Assembly: GCA_027488255.1 (NCBI GenBank)
Contig: JAIYBZ010000001.1
Coordinates: 1 to 64,000, forward strand
Direction: 5' to 3'
DNA from: Comamonadaceae bacterium
Lineage (GTDB): Bacteria > Pseudomonadota > Gammaproteobacteria > Burkholderiales > Burkholderiaceae_C
Length of the DNA stretch: 64,000 nt
Shown here: positions 16,005 to 23,706 of the stretch, one piece after another
Layout: every line of letters begins with the position of its first letter
How positions within the stretch are numbered: position 1 is the stretch's first letter
Notes under the pieces: model-generated
What the model was told of the DNA's origin: nothing
The model's database searches: none
The model's input: the letters and a program-made list of their open reading frames with translations, nothing else
Translations under genes and position numbers: made by a program

Positions 16005-18791
16005 CTACAGGTTTAGGTTTGCGCGTTTTTTGTTAGCTTGCCCAGGCAGCAAGCTGGTGATGCGTTGGTGCAGATCGAAGAGGAAGGCCACGCGTTCGGC
16101 GTCGGATGCGTAGGACTTCTTGCCGCCGCTGGGTTGGTAGGCGGCGTCTACGGCGGTGTCTAGTTTTTGGTGGGCCTTGAGCAGGGCCGGGGGCATGGTT
16201 AGTGGGTCGTACAGGTCGGCGAGGGACGCGTCTGCAAATTGGGCTCGGCCGTCGAGCACACCTTTTGCTGATTGCTCGATTGCGTTCCGGTGTTTGTCGC
16301 TGAGTGCCTCACCTGCGAAGCCGGGCCAAGGGTAGTTGTTGTAGACGATGGTGTTGGAATAGCGGAAGCGACTTTCAAGGCGCCCGCATGTAAAGCGCAT
16401 GAAGGCGTTGTGCATTGCGCTGGCCGTAATACCAAATTCAAATAAACCTGCATCGAAAACGACTTGTACTGCATCGCTAGCAATAACTTTTTGATCAATG
16501 AATCCAATAGGTATGTATGTTCTCTTCTCCGAACTAACGCGTGGTATCAAAAGGTAGCTACCCTTGGTTGTGCGAATTTCTCCAAATAATGAAGGTGTGC
16601 TGGATAACAAAACAGTTGATGCTTTAGTGCTGGCAAGTCGCATCACTTTGACCGAATGAACTCGCTTCATGACCTCTGGCATTAGACGTAGTTCTTTGGG
16701 TGGACAGTCCACCAACCACAGGCACCAACGAGCCGTTTTATTGATGAATTCTTCTGCGCCCATAAATGGACGAATCCATTGCGCGGCTTGTGGTTCTGTC
16801 TTGATTAGGCTTTCTTTTTCGGCATCGTCCAGCAGCAAATGCCCACCATCAGTGGGCTTGCTGCCATTGGTCATCTCGGCCACTTGGCAAATGGGAGTGC
16901 GACGCTTGTTCAGCAACACCTCTGGCGCATCCACCAAATACGCATTGATGCGCTTGGCAGGCACCGCATGCGGCAGGCCTTTGATGTCTTCGTATTCGTA
17001 GATGGTTTTGTCCGCTTGGTCTTCGTGGCCAAAGCCCACGATCACGCAATGCACAGCGGCTTTGCCGCTGGCTTCGTTGGTCCACTGAAATGTGCGGTGT
17101 GCAAAGTGGATGTGTATGCCCAGGCGCTGCATTTCGCCCCACAGCACGGCCACTTGCTCGCCTTGGGTGATGCTGTTGGTCGACACAAATGCGGCTTGCG
17201 TTCCCGAGCGGCTTTGCATGTATTGCGCGGCCAGCACATACCAGCCGCACACAAAGTCCAAATCGCCTGCGCCATGAATGCCGTGCATCACCGCAGCCAG
17301 GTCGGCTTTTTGTTCTTTGCTTTGGTAGCTCTTGCCCAAGAACGGCGGATTGCCCAACACATAACTGCACCGCTCTGCAGGCAGCACTTCACTCCAGTCC
17401 AGCCGCAGCGCGTTGGCGTTTTGAATGTGCGGCGTGTTTTTGAGCGGGATGCGCGCAAAGTAAAGGCCAAACTCCTCGCTCACGCGCAGGTTCATTTGGT
17501 GGTCCACCAGCCACAGGGCCACTTGCGCAATTTGCGCCGGAAACTCTTCAATCTCGATGCCGTAAAACTGGTCCACATTCACGCCAATCAGGCCGTGCAC
17601 GTCCACCGTCAGCTGGCCTTTGTGAGCGCTCAGTTCGTGGTCGGCCCGCAGCACTTTCAGCTCCAGCTCGCGCAGCTCTCGGTAGCTGATGACCAAGAAG
17701 TTGCCGCACCCGCAGGCGGGGTCAAAAAAGGTGAGTTGTCGCAGCTTTTTGTGAAACTCAAACAGTTTGTTGCGGTGCCCTTTGATGCGCCCAAACTCAG
17801 CTTGCAGTTCGTCCAAAAAAAGCGGTTTGATGAGCTTGAGGATGTTGGCCTCAGACGTGTAGTGTGCCCCCAAGTTGCGGCGCGCCTTGTCGTCCATGAT
17901 GCTTTGAAACAGGCTGCCAAAAATCGCGGGGCTGATGGCCGACCAGTCGAGCGCACAGGCGTCTAACAGGGCTTCGCGCATGGTGGTGCTGAAGTCGGCC
18001 ATGGGCAAGGTTTCTTCAAACAGCTTGCCGTTGATGTAAGCAAACTGGCCCAGTTGTTCGTCGATGTTGGGGCTGCGTTGGCCCTCGTGCGTATTGAGCA
18101 CTTGAAACAGTTGCCCCAGGCGCGAGCCCAGGTCTGAGGCATCGGGCGCGGTGCGCTCTTCAACAAAGTCTCTGAACGATTGCGCGGGCTGAAAGATGCC
18201 GGTGTCATCGGCAAACAGGCAAAACAGCAGGCGCACCAGCAGCACCTCCAGGGCGTGGCCGTTGTAGCCACTGGCTTTCAGAGCGTCGTGCAAACGGCCC
18301 ATGCGTTCTGCGGCTTTGATGTTGACCGGGTCTTCGGCCCGGATGTCTTGCACCTTGTAGCCTGCCAGTAGGCCAAAAAACTTGATGTGTTTGTGCAGGT
18401 GCTGGAGCTCAAACTCAACCGTTTCGCCCGTGGCCAGGCGGCGCACCCGAAAGCGGGCAAAGTCACACACCACCACCAGCTGGGGCAGCTCGCGCTCGGG
18501 CACGTTGTGCAGGTAGCCCAGGGCTTGGGTCAGTGCTTTGTCTAGGTCTTCGTTGCGCGACTTGTGCTCCACCAGCAGCATGCCGGGCCAAAACAAGTCC
18601 ATGAAGCCGCGTTGGCCACCGAGCTTTTTGACGTGCAGCTCGAAGGTGGCGACGCGTTTGTTGGTGATGCCAAAGATTTCAAAGAAGTCGATCCAAAAGG
18701 GTTTGGCTTGACTGTCTTCGTTGCAGGCATCGGCCCAAGTCTTGCTGAAAAGCAATGCCCTGGATTTGATTTCGTTCCAGTTAAGACCCAT
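16005..18791 (-). CDS. MmeI-like type II restriction-modification enzyme (nuclease and adenine methylase in one chain)
   Basis: The 928-residue protein matches the MmeI/type IIL architecture. An N-terminal PD-(D/E)XK nuclease has Asp65 and Glu75-x-Lys77, and a helical connector follows. A gamma-class N6-adenine methyltransferase has the SAM motif FDPACGCGNF near residue 360 and the catalytic NPPF near residue 480. The C-terminal third is a target-recognition domain. One polypeptide both cuts and protects, so no separate methylase is needed and none is present. All catalytic residues I can check are intact. It starts with ATG at 18791 without a clear Shine-Dalgarno, behind a very A/T-rich upstream segment. 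The recognition sequence cannot be deduced. Confidence 0.9.
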   Translation of the reverse strand: MGLNWNEIKSRALLFSKTWADACNEDSQAKPFWIDFFEIFGITNKRVATFELHVKKLGGQRGFMDLFWPGMLLVEHKSRNEDLDKALTQALGYLHNVPERELPQLVVVCDFARFRVRRLATGETVEFELQHLHKHIKFFGLLAGYKVQDIRAEDPVNIKAAERMGRLHDALKASGYNGHALEVLLVRLLFCLFADDTGIFQPAQSFRDFVEERTAPDASDLGSRLGQLFQVLNTHEGQRSPNIDEQLGQFAYINGKLFEETLPMADFSTTMREALLDACALDWSAISPAIFGSLFQSIMDDKARRNLGAHYTSEANILKLIKPLFLDELQAEFGRIKGHRNKLFEFHKKLRQLTFFDPACGCGNFLVISYRELRELELKVLRADHELSAHKGQLTVDVHGLIGVNVDQFYGIEIEEFPAQIAQVALWLVDHQMNLRVSEEFGLYFARIPLKNTPHIQNANALRLDWSEVLPAERCSYVLGNPPFLGKSYQSKEQKADLAAVMHGIHGAGDLDFVCGWYVLAAQYMQSRSGTQAAFVSTNSITQGEQVAVLWGEMQRLGIHIHFAHRTFQWTNEASGKAAVHCVIVGFGHEDQADKTIYEYEDIKGLPHAVPAKRINAYLVDAPEVLLNKRRTPICQVAEMTNGSKPTDGGHLLLDDAEKESLIKTEPQAAQWIRPFMGAEEFINKTARWCLWLVDCPPKELRLMPEVMKRVHSVKVMRLASTKASTVLLSSTPSLFGEIRTTKGSYLLIPRVSSEKRTYIPIGFIDQKVIASDAVQVVFDAGLFEFGITASAMHNAFMRFTCGRLESRFRYSNTIVYNNYPWPGFAGEALSDKHRNAIEQSAKGVLDGRAQFADASLADLYDPLTMPPALLKAHQKLDTAVDAAYQPSGGKKSYASDAERVAFLFDLHQRITSLLPGQANKKRANLNL

Positions 18792-18944
18792 TTGGTACTC
18801 ACAAATTGAGCCCAGATATTAACTGAAAGTATTCTATTTTTTAAATTTATTAGACCTCTGGAATGCTGAAATAGCTTTCTGCCAAGTCAATGAAATGCCC
18901 GAGGCACACAGGCAAATTGGCCGCTGTCGGTTGTTTCTGGGGGA

Positions 18945-19997
18945 TCAGCCCTTCAATCCTTCCAACACATTCACCGTGTTCACGCCCACATCGGCCACTG
19001 CGTAGCCCCCTTCAAAAGTCAGCACCGTGGGCAAGCCCAACTGCGCCAGGGCGCGGCCCAGTTGCAAGTAGTCGGCGCTGCGCAACTTGAAGCCCGAGAT
19101 CGGGTCGCCCTCAAAGGTGTCCAGCCCCAGCGGCACCACCAGCGCCTGTGGCGCAAAGTCGGCTACTGCCTGCAAAGCGGTTTGCAGCGTGGCCCACCAA
19201 ACGTCAAACCCGGTGCCCCGTGGCAGTGGCAGGTTGAGGTTGAAGCCTTCGCCCGCGCCATTTCCGTGCTCGTCGGCGTGTCCCAAAAAGAAGGGGTATT
19301 CGGTGCGCGGGTCGCCGTGCAGGGACACAGTGAAGACATCGCTGCGCACATAAAAACAAGTTTGTGTGCCGTTGCCGTGGTGGTAATCAACATCCAGCAC
19401 GGCCACGCGCTGCACGCCCCCATCGCGCAATGCTTGCGCGGCCACGGCGGCGTTGTTGATGAAGCAATAACCGCCCATGTAGTTGGGGCCCGCATGGTGG
19501 CCCGGCGGGCGCGTCAAGGCCATGGCAAAACGCTCTGCATCCAGCACCGCCTGCGCGGCGGCCAGTGCGCAAGCTGCGCCCCCGCGCGCTGCGGCCCAGC
19601 TGCCCGCCATCAAGGGCGTGCCCGAGTCAAAGGCATATTGCCCCAGCCGTGCGGCAAAGTTGTGTGGTGGCGCGTCGGTCCGAAAGGCATGTCGAGAGGC
19701 CAGCGGCCAGACCGAGGGCAGGGCGTCGCGCTCGGCATTGCTCGGGTCCAGCGCCACCCAGTCTTGCCAGGCGCTGGCCAAAAAAGCCAGATAGTCCGGC
19801 GCATGCACGCGGGCCATGGCGGCGTCCACTTCCAGCGCGGCATCGGGCGTCAACAACGGCCCCACAGGGCGGCGTTGCAGTTCGTCCAGCACAAAGCGCA
19901 AACGGTCGGGCACTTCATGGCAATCGACCAAGCGGCCCCGAAACATTTCTTGACGGCCGGCGTGTTCAGCGTGGCGGGTGTTGTGGAAGATTTTCAT
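18945..19997 (-). CDS. Histone deacetylase family / acetylpolyamine amidohydrolase-like
   Basis: The 350-residue zinc hydrolase belongs to the arginase-deacetylase fold. The active-site histidine pair and zinc ligands are visible in RPPGHHAGPNYMGGY and DVDYHHGNGTQ, with a further aspartate in GLDTFEGDP and the late glycine motif TFEGGYAV. Bacterial members act on acetylated polyamines or other small acetylated amines. This one resembles that group more than the acetoin-utilisation AcuC group. The ATG at 19997 is preferred over the one at 20078 because family proteins begin with KIF-type sequence. It is divergent from the Phd/VapC locus and may be a core gene flanked by accessory modules. Confidence 0.88.
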   Translation of the reverse strand: MKIFHNTRHAEHAGRQEMFRGRLVDCHEVPDRLRFVLDELQRRPVGPLLTPDAALEVDAAMARVHAPDYLAFLASAWQDWVALDPSNAERDALPSVWPLASRHAFRTDAPPHNFAARLGQYAFDSGTPLMAGSWAAARGGAACALAAAQAVLDAERFAMALTRPPGHHAGPNYMGGYCFINNAAVAAQALRDGGVQRVAVLDVDYHHGNGTQTCFYVRSDVFTVSLHGDPRTEYPFFLGHADEHGNGAGEGFNLNLPLPRGTGFDVWWATLQTALQAVADFAPQALVVPLGLDTFEGDPISGFKLRSADYLQLGRALAQLGLPTVLTFEGGYAVADVGVNTVNVLEGLKG

Positions 19998-20057
19998 GGG
20001 TTTTTGGCTTGTGGAAATGTGAGTGTGCCAGTGTTCATCTGGGGGGCGGTCTGCAAT

Positions 20058-20103
20058 TTGACAGCTGTGAAAATTCAAGTCAATCTAGACAGATGACTAG
20101 ACA
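20058..20103 (+). promoter_or_regulatory. Candidate promoter and operator of the Phd/VapC pair
   Basis: TTGACA (20058-20063) is followed after 17 bases by a weak -10, CAATCT. Directly downstream CTAGACA is repeated at 20085-20091 and 20097-20103, 12 bp apart, overlapping the -10 and start region. This suits autorepression by the Phd-like antitoxin. Confidence 0.5.
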
Positions 20104-20116
20104 AAAGGGGGTTGAA

Positions 20117-20374
20117 ATGCAGACATGGCCAGTACAGGACGCGAAAGCACGTTTCAGTGAATTTCTAGATGCTTGCTTGGTCGAGGGCCCACAAATGGTC
20201 ACACGGCGGGGCGCCGAAGCTGCCGTTTTAGTGTCGGTGCAGGAATGGCGACGCATCCAGTCGGCAGCTCGCCCCTCACTCAAACAACTGCTGCTCTCAG
20301 ACCAAGCCCGCGCTGACTTGATCGCGCCGGCTCGAGGGCAAGCCAAACGTCGACCTGTAGGGCCAATGCAGTGA
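20117..20374 (+). CDS. Phd/YefM-family antitoxin
   Basis: The 85-residue protein begins with WPVQDAKARFSEFLDAC, the DNA-binding fold of Phd/YefM antitoxins, and continues with PQMVTRRGAEAAVLVS. Its disordered, basic C-terminus would bind and block the toxin. Another ATG at 20093 is in frame, but the GGGGG tract ahead of 20117 and the family N-terminus favour the later one. Its stop overlaps the toxin start by GTGA. Direct repeats upstream are a likely operator. Confidence 0.92.
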   Translation: MQTWPVQDAKARFSEFLDACLVEGPQMVTRRGAEAAVLVSVQEWRRIQSAARPSLKQLLLSDQARADLIAPARGQAKRRPVGPMQ

Positions 20375-20796
20375 CGCAGCGCTATTTGCTGGACACCAAC
20401 GTGGTATCAGAATTGCGCAAACCACGCCCGCACGCCGAAGTGTTGGCTTGGTTGGAATCGCTGGATGACGCTCAGCTGTGCATCTCTGCGGTCACGGGTG
20501 GTGAAATTCAAGCGGGGATCGAACTGACCCGCGAACAAGACCCCGACAAGGCTCAGCAAATTGAGGATTGGTTGGTGTTGGTGGCGGGCGCTTACAACGT
20601 TTTGCCCATGGACGCGGCCGCGTTCACGGCTTGGGCAAAACTCATGCACCGCAAGTCAGACACGCTCTACGAAGACGCCATGATTGCGGCCACCGCGAAA
20701 GTGCACGGACTGACCGTGGCCACACGGAATACAGCGGATTTTCAGGCACTGGGGTTTGAGGTGTTCAATCCGTTTGGCGTGACGAAATCTGCTTGA
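20371..20796 (+). CDS. vapC: VapC/FitB-type PIN-domain ribonuclease toxin
   Basis: The 141-residue PIN-domain protein has the acidic active site of VapC RNases: Asp8 in LLDTNVVSEL, Glu45 in VTGGEIQAG, Asp102 in YEDAMIAATA and a late Asp123 in RNTADF. VapC toxins cleave tRNA or rRNA and stop translation. It starts with GTG at 20371, overlapping the antitoxin stop, so its synthesis is coupled to that of the antitoxin. The pairing of a Phd-type antitoxin with a FitB-like PIN toxin is common in proteobacteria. The active site is intact. Confidence 0.93.
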   Translation: MTQRYLLDTNVVSELRKPRPHAEVLAWLESLDDAQLCISAVTGGEIQAGIELTREQDPDKAQQIEDWLVLVAGAYNVLPMDAAAFTAWAKLMHRKSDTLYEDAMIAATAKVHGLTVATRNTADFQALGFEVFNPFGVTKSA

Positions 20797-20824
20797 TTCC
20801 TGGAGGGCGGTTCCGCCCAGTCAC

Positions 20825-21667
20825 TCAACCGAACTCTTTGAACCCCTTGAGCGGAGGCAGCGGCGCGAAGTTGGCCTCGCGTTTTTGTTGCATGGCGCTG
20901 ATGGCTTCGCGCACGTTGGCGTTGCTCCAGATGGCGCCTTGCAGCCAGCCCATGTGGCGCAGGCTGTCTTCGGTGCTGTGGTCGCGGGCGTAGTGCAGCA
21001 CTTGCTTGGTGCCCCAAATGGCCACGGGCGGTTTGCTGGCGATTTCTTTGGCCGCTTGCAAGGCCGCGGCAACAGTGGCTTCTTGGGTGGGCAGCACTTC
21101 GTTCACCAAGCCATGGGCCAGGGCTTTGTCGGCGCTCAGGCGGCGGCCCGTGTAGGCCAATTCTTTGACGAGTGCCATGGGCAACAGCTTGGGCAGGCGC
21201 TGCAGGGTGCCCACATCGGCCACCATGCCGATATTGATTTCTTGAATGCAGAAAAACGCGTCGGCCGAGGCATACCGCATGCAGCAAGCGGTCACCATGT
21301 CCACCGCGCCGCCAATGCAACCGCCGTGGATGGCGGCAATCACCGGAATGCGCAATTCTTCCAGCAGCGTGAAGGTGTGCTGCATGTCGGTCAGCAGGTC
21401 GTACACGGCCGAGCGGCCTTCGGCGCTGCTGTCGTCCATTTGAATAGCGCTGCCAAAGGTCTGCAAGTCCATGCCAGCGCTGAAGTGTTTTCCCGTACTG
21501 GAGATCACCAGCGCACGGGCAGTGCCGGCTTTGTGGATGTCGGTCAGCACCTCATGCAACTCGCGCCAAAAAGTGGGGTGCATGGTGTTCATCGCCTCGG
21601 GGCGATTCATCACCAAATGGGCAATGTGGCCCTCAGTCGTCAGTGAAAAACAGGTCGGCTTGTTCAT
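20825..21667 (-). CDS. Enoyl-CoA hydratase/isomerase family protein
   Basis: The 280-residue crotonase-fold protein has FSAGMDL and HGGCIGGAVD, which form the CoA-binding oxyanion hole. A catalytic acidic residue lies in the QEINIGMVADVGTLQ region, similar to dienoyl-CoA isomerases. The exact substrate is unknown. The start ATG at 21667 has GAGGAG eight bases ahead. The start codon, its Shine-Dalgarno and the first 11-12 codons lie inside a 97-bp copy of the 3' end of dinB, read in another frame. The gene thus appears to have begun inside dinB before the BrnTA module separated them. Confidence 0.88.
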   Translation of the reverse strand: MNKPTCFSLTTEGHIAHLVMNRPEAMNTMHPTFWRELHEVLTDIHKAGTARALVISSTGKHFSAGMDLQTFGSAIQMDDSSAEGRSAVYDLLTDMQHTFTLLEELRIPVIAAIHGGCIGGAVDMVTACCMRYASADAFFCIQEINIGMVADVGTLQRLPKLLPMALVKELAYTGRRLSADKALAHGLVNEVLPTQEATVAAALQAAKEIASKPPVAIWGTKQVLHYARDHSTEDSLRHMGWLQGAIWSNANVREAISAMQQKREANFAPLPPLKGFKEFG

Positions 21668-21729
21668 AGGGTGTCTCCTCTGCGGCAATGTAGGGCTTGT
21701 CGGCGTGGGGGGCTGTCTCGGCTTTGACC
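21633..21729. repeat. 97-bp direct repeat, copy A
   Basis: This sequence matches 22351-22447 at 96 of 97 positions, the single difference being T21718 versus C22436. Copy A covers the leader, Shine-Dalgarno and first codons of the enoyl-CoA hydratase gene. The two copies bracket a 621-bp stretch that carries only the BrnTA locus. Confidence 0.95.
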
Positions 21730-21742
21730 GAATTGGTAGTGG

Positions 21743-21779
21743 TTGATTAATTTTTGTAAATGATAGTAATATACAAAAA
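21743..21779 (+). promoter_or_regulatory. BrnTA promoter with overlapping palindrome
   Basis: TTGATT (21743-21748) and TAATAT (21767-21772) make a plausible promoter with an 18-bp spacer. The inverted repeat TTTTTGTA (21751-21758) and TACAAAAA (21772-21779) spans the -10 and is a good candidate for the BrnA operator. Transcription would start at or beside the BrnT ATG. Confidence 0.6.
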
Positions 21780-22082
21780 ATGATCGATCTTTCAACCATC
21801 GTCGGCTTTGAATGGGATGCGGGCAACGAGCGAAAGAATGACAAACATGGGGTGAGCATGGCTGAAGCCGAACAGGTTTTCTTCAATGCGCCCCTGCTGT
21901 TGTTAGACGACGTTGCGCACAGCCAGAGTGAGGCACGGCTTCATGCGTTGGGTGCGACGGATGAGGGGCGGCGATTGCACATCACCTTCACTTTGCGCCG
22001 GTCAGGCGAGTTGATTCGTGTGATTTCAGCACGGGACATGCAAAGAAAGGAGCGCAGTGTTTATGAGCAAGCAGACAGTTAA
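21780..22082 (+). CDS. brnT: BrnT-family ribonuclease toxin
   Basis: The 100-residue protein has the BrnT signature FEWDAGNERKNDKHGVS near its N-terminus, then EAEQVFFNAP and the C-terminal RVISARDMQRKER. BrnT is a RelE-like RNase that halts translation and is neutralised by BrnA. The toxin gene precedes the antitoxin gene, as is usual for this family. There is no Shine-Dalgarno ahead of the ATG at 21780, and the predicted transcription start is only a few bases upstream, so it may be translated from a leaderless mRNA. The locus sits between two 97-bp direct repeats. Confidence 0.93.
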   Translation: MIDLSTIVGFEWDAGNERKNDKHGVSMAEAEQVFFNAPLLLLDDVAHSQSEARLHALGATDEGRRLHITFTLRRSGELIRVISARDMQRKERSVYEQADS

Positions 22083-22335
22083 AGAACCGATTCCCAAATT
22101 CAAAACAGAGGCACAGGAGCGCGCCTACTGGGAGACGCATGACTCCACGGTGCATGTGGACTGGACACAGGCAAAAAAGGTCAAGTTGCCCAACTTGAAA
22201 CCCACCACCAAGACGATTTCGCTTCGGTTGCCACAGCATTTGCTTGACAGCATCAAGGTGGCGGCCAATGCCCGGGATGTGCCCTACCAGTCACTCATCA
22301 AGGTTTGGCTGCAAGAGAAACTGCACAGCCACTAA
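22057..22335 (+). CDS. brnA: BrnA-family antitoxin (ribbon-helix-helix)
   Basis: The protein of 90-92 residues contains the BrnA hallmark FKTEAQERAYWETHDS, then NLKPTTKTISLRLPQ and the C-terminal DVPYQSLIKVWLQEK. The last part forms the ribbon-helix-helix DNA-binding and dimer segment. It binds BrnT and represses the operon. Starts at GTG 22057 and ATG 22063 are both possible; AAGGAG at 22046-22051 is five bases from the GTG. The gene overlaps the end of brnT by about 20 bases. It ends 15 bases before repeat copy B. Confidence 0.93.
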   Translation: MFMSKQTVKEPIPKFKTEAQERAYWETHDSTVHVDWTQAKKVKLPNLKPTTKTISLRLPQHLLDSIKVAANARDVPYQSLIKVWLQEKLHSH

Positions 22336-22350
22336 GCTGCGCTCTGGCTT

Positions 22351-22447
22351 TCAGTCGTCAGTGAAAAACAGGTCGGCTTGTTCATAGGGTGTCTCCTCTG
22401 CGGCAATGTAGGGCTTGTCGGCGTGGGGGGCTGTCCCGGCTTTGACC
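22351..22447. repeat. 97-bp direct repeat, copy B
   Basis: Copy B is the authentic 3' end of dinB: it encodes the last 31-32 residues and the stop codon. It matches copy A (21633-21729) except at one base. In the dinB frame it ends with ADLFFTDD. Confidence 0.95.
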
Positions 22448-23664
22448 AAGGTGCCCACGCGCACGCCCAGCAGCCGAATGCGGCGCGACAGGTCAACGCG
22501 TTTCAGGCATTGCCCCGCCACTTGGCGAATGCGTTGGGCGTCGTGGGTGTAGCCGTCGATGCTTTGGTCGCGCGTCACAGCTTGAAAATTGTCATACCGG
22601 ATTTTGATGCCGATGGTGCGGCCTTCGTAGCCTTTGCGCTTGAGGTCAGCGGCCACTTGCTCGCACAGGCGGGTGAAGACCGCACCCAATTCGGCGCGGT
22701 CTCGCACGGCGTGCAAATCACGGTCAAAGGTGGTTTCTCGGCTCATGCTGACGGGCTCGCTCTCGGTCTCCAGTGGCCGGTCATCGCGTCCCCAGGCCGC
22801 TTCGTGTAGCCAGGCGCCATAGCTTTTGCCAAAGTGTTCCACCAGCCAATGCGGCTCACGCGCCGCCAATTCGCCAATGGTGTAGATGCCAAAGCCTTTC
22901 AGTTTTTCATCGGCCTTGGGGCCCACGCCATTGATCTTGCGACAAGCCAGCGGCCAGATCAGGCTTTGTAAGTCGGCCTCGTGCACGATGGAAATGCCGT
23001 TGGGCTTGTTGAACTCGCTGGCCATTTTGGCGATCAGTTTGTTGGGGGCGACACCAATTGAGCAGGTGAGGCCGGTCGCATCAAAAATGCTTTTTTGAAT
23101 CAGCCGCGCCAACACCCGACCGCCCTCGCGCTGGCCGCCCGGCACCTCGGTGAAGTCGATGTAAACCTCGTCCACGCCACGGTCTTGCATGACAGGCGCG
23201 ATGTCGGTGATGATGGATTTGAAGCTGCGTGAAAAATGCCGATAGCGCTCAAAATCCACCGGTAGCAAGATGGCTTGCGGGCACAGCTTGGCGGCTTTCA
23301 TCAGGCCCATCGCCGAGCCAATGCCAAATTGCCGTGCCGCATAGGTGGCGGTGGTGATCACGCCGCGCCCGGTGTAGCCCTCGATGCGCGGGAAAAATTC
23401 AACGGGGATGCGGTCCAGTTTTTCGGCAAAACTATCTTCAGTCCAGTCCCCATCGGGGTAGGCGGCTTGCAGTTTGCCCAGCAGATCGTCTTCTTTGCGC
23501 CGGCCACCGCCAATGACCACCGGCAAGCCCTTGAGCTGCGGGTAACGCAGCAACTCGCATGACGCATAAAAAGCGTCCATGTCGAGGTGCGCAATGCGTC
23601 GAATCAGCGGGGAAGAAGCGGCGGTTTCACTCACCCCAGAAGCATAGCGCGTGGCCGGGGCCAC
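22351..23664 (-). CDS. dinB: DNA polymerase IV (Y-family)
   Basis: This translesion DNA polymerase has up to 437 residues. The catalytic motifs are HLDMDAFYASCE near residue 27 and DEVYIDFTE near residue 165, with GVAPNKLIAKMASEFNKPNG and the helix-hairpin-helix segment INGVGPKADEKL after them. The little-finger domain follows. A stretch of about 40 residues after VIGGGRRKE, absent from E. coli DinB, occurs in betaproteobacterial homologues as I recall them. Start is uncertain: GTG at 23664 or GTG at 23634, neither with a strong Shine-Dalgarno. Its 3' end is duplicated 718 bp downstream. No LexA box could be identified with confidence. Confidence 0.94.
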   Translation of the reverse strand: MAPATRYASGVSETAASSPLIRRIAHLDMDAFYASCELLRYPQLKGLPVVIGGGRRKEDDLLGKLQAAYPDGDWTEDSFAEKLDRIPVEFFPRIEGYTGRGVITTATYAARQFGIGSAMGLMKAAKLCPQAILLPVDFERYRHFSRSFKSIITDIAPVMQDRGVDEVYIDFTEVPGGQREGGRVLARLIQKSIFDATGLTCSIGVAPNKLIAKMASEFNKPNGISIVHEADLQSLIWPLACRKINGVGPKADEKLKGFGIYTIGELAAREPHWLVEHFGKSYGAWLHEAAWGRDDRPLETESEPVSMSRETTFDRDLHAVRDRAELGAVFTRLCEQVAADLKRKGYEGRTIGIKIRYDNFQAVTRDQSIDGYTHDAQRIRQVAGQCLKRVDLSRRIRLLGVRVGTLVKAGTAPHADKPYIAAEETPYEQADLFFTDD

Positions 23665-23706
23665 TTCTTCACCCAGCGGCCCCTTTCAGACGACCAATGC
23701 CAAGAT

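Noticed and set aside
15798..16016. Small plus-strand frame of 72 codons between the ClpP-like and MmeI-like genes
   Set aside because: It has no Shine-Dalgarno, no recognisable motif and overlaps the end of the MmeI-like gene.
16839..17966. Plus-strand open frame of 375 codons opposite the MmeI-like gene
   Set aside because: The minus-strand enzyme has all catalytic motifs in order. The opposite frame is a compositional shadow.
19062..20096. Plus-strand open frame of 344 codons opposite the deacetylase-like gene
   Set aside because: It is antisense to a gene with intact zinc-site motifs and has shadow composition.
21633..22447. Reading the BrnTA block as an insertion sequence with terminal repeats
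   Set aside because: The repeats are direct, not inverted, 97 bp long and derived from dinB. There is no transposase or integrase in between.
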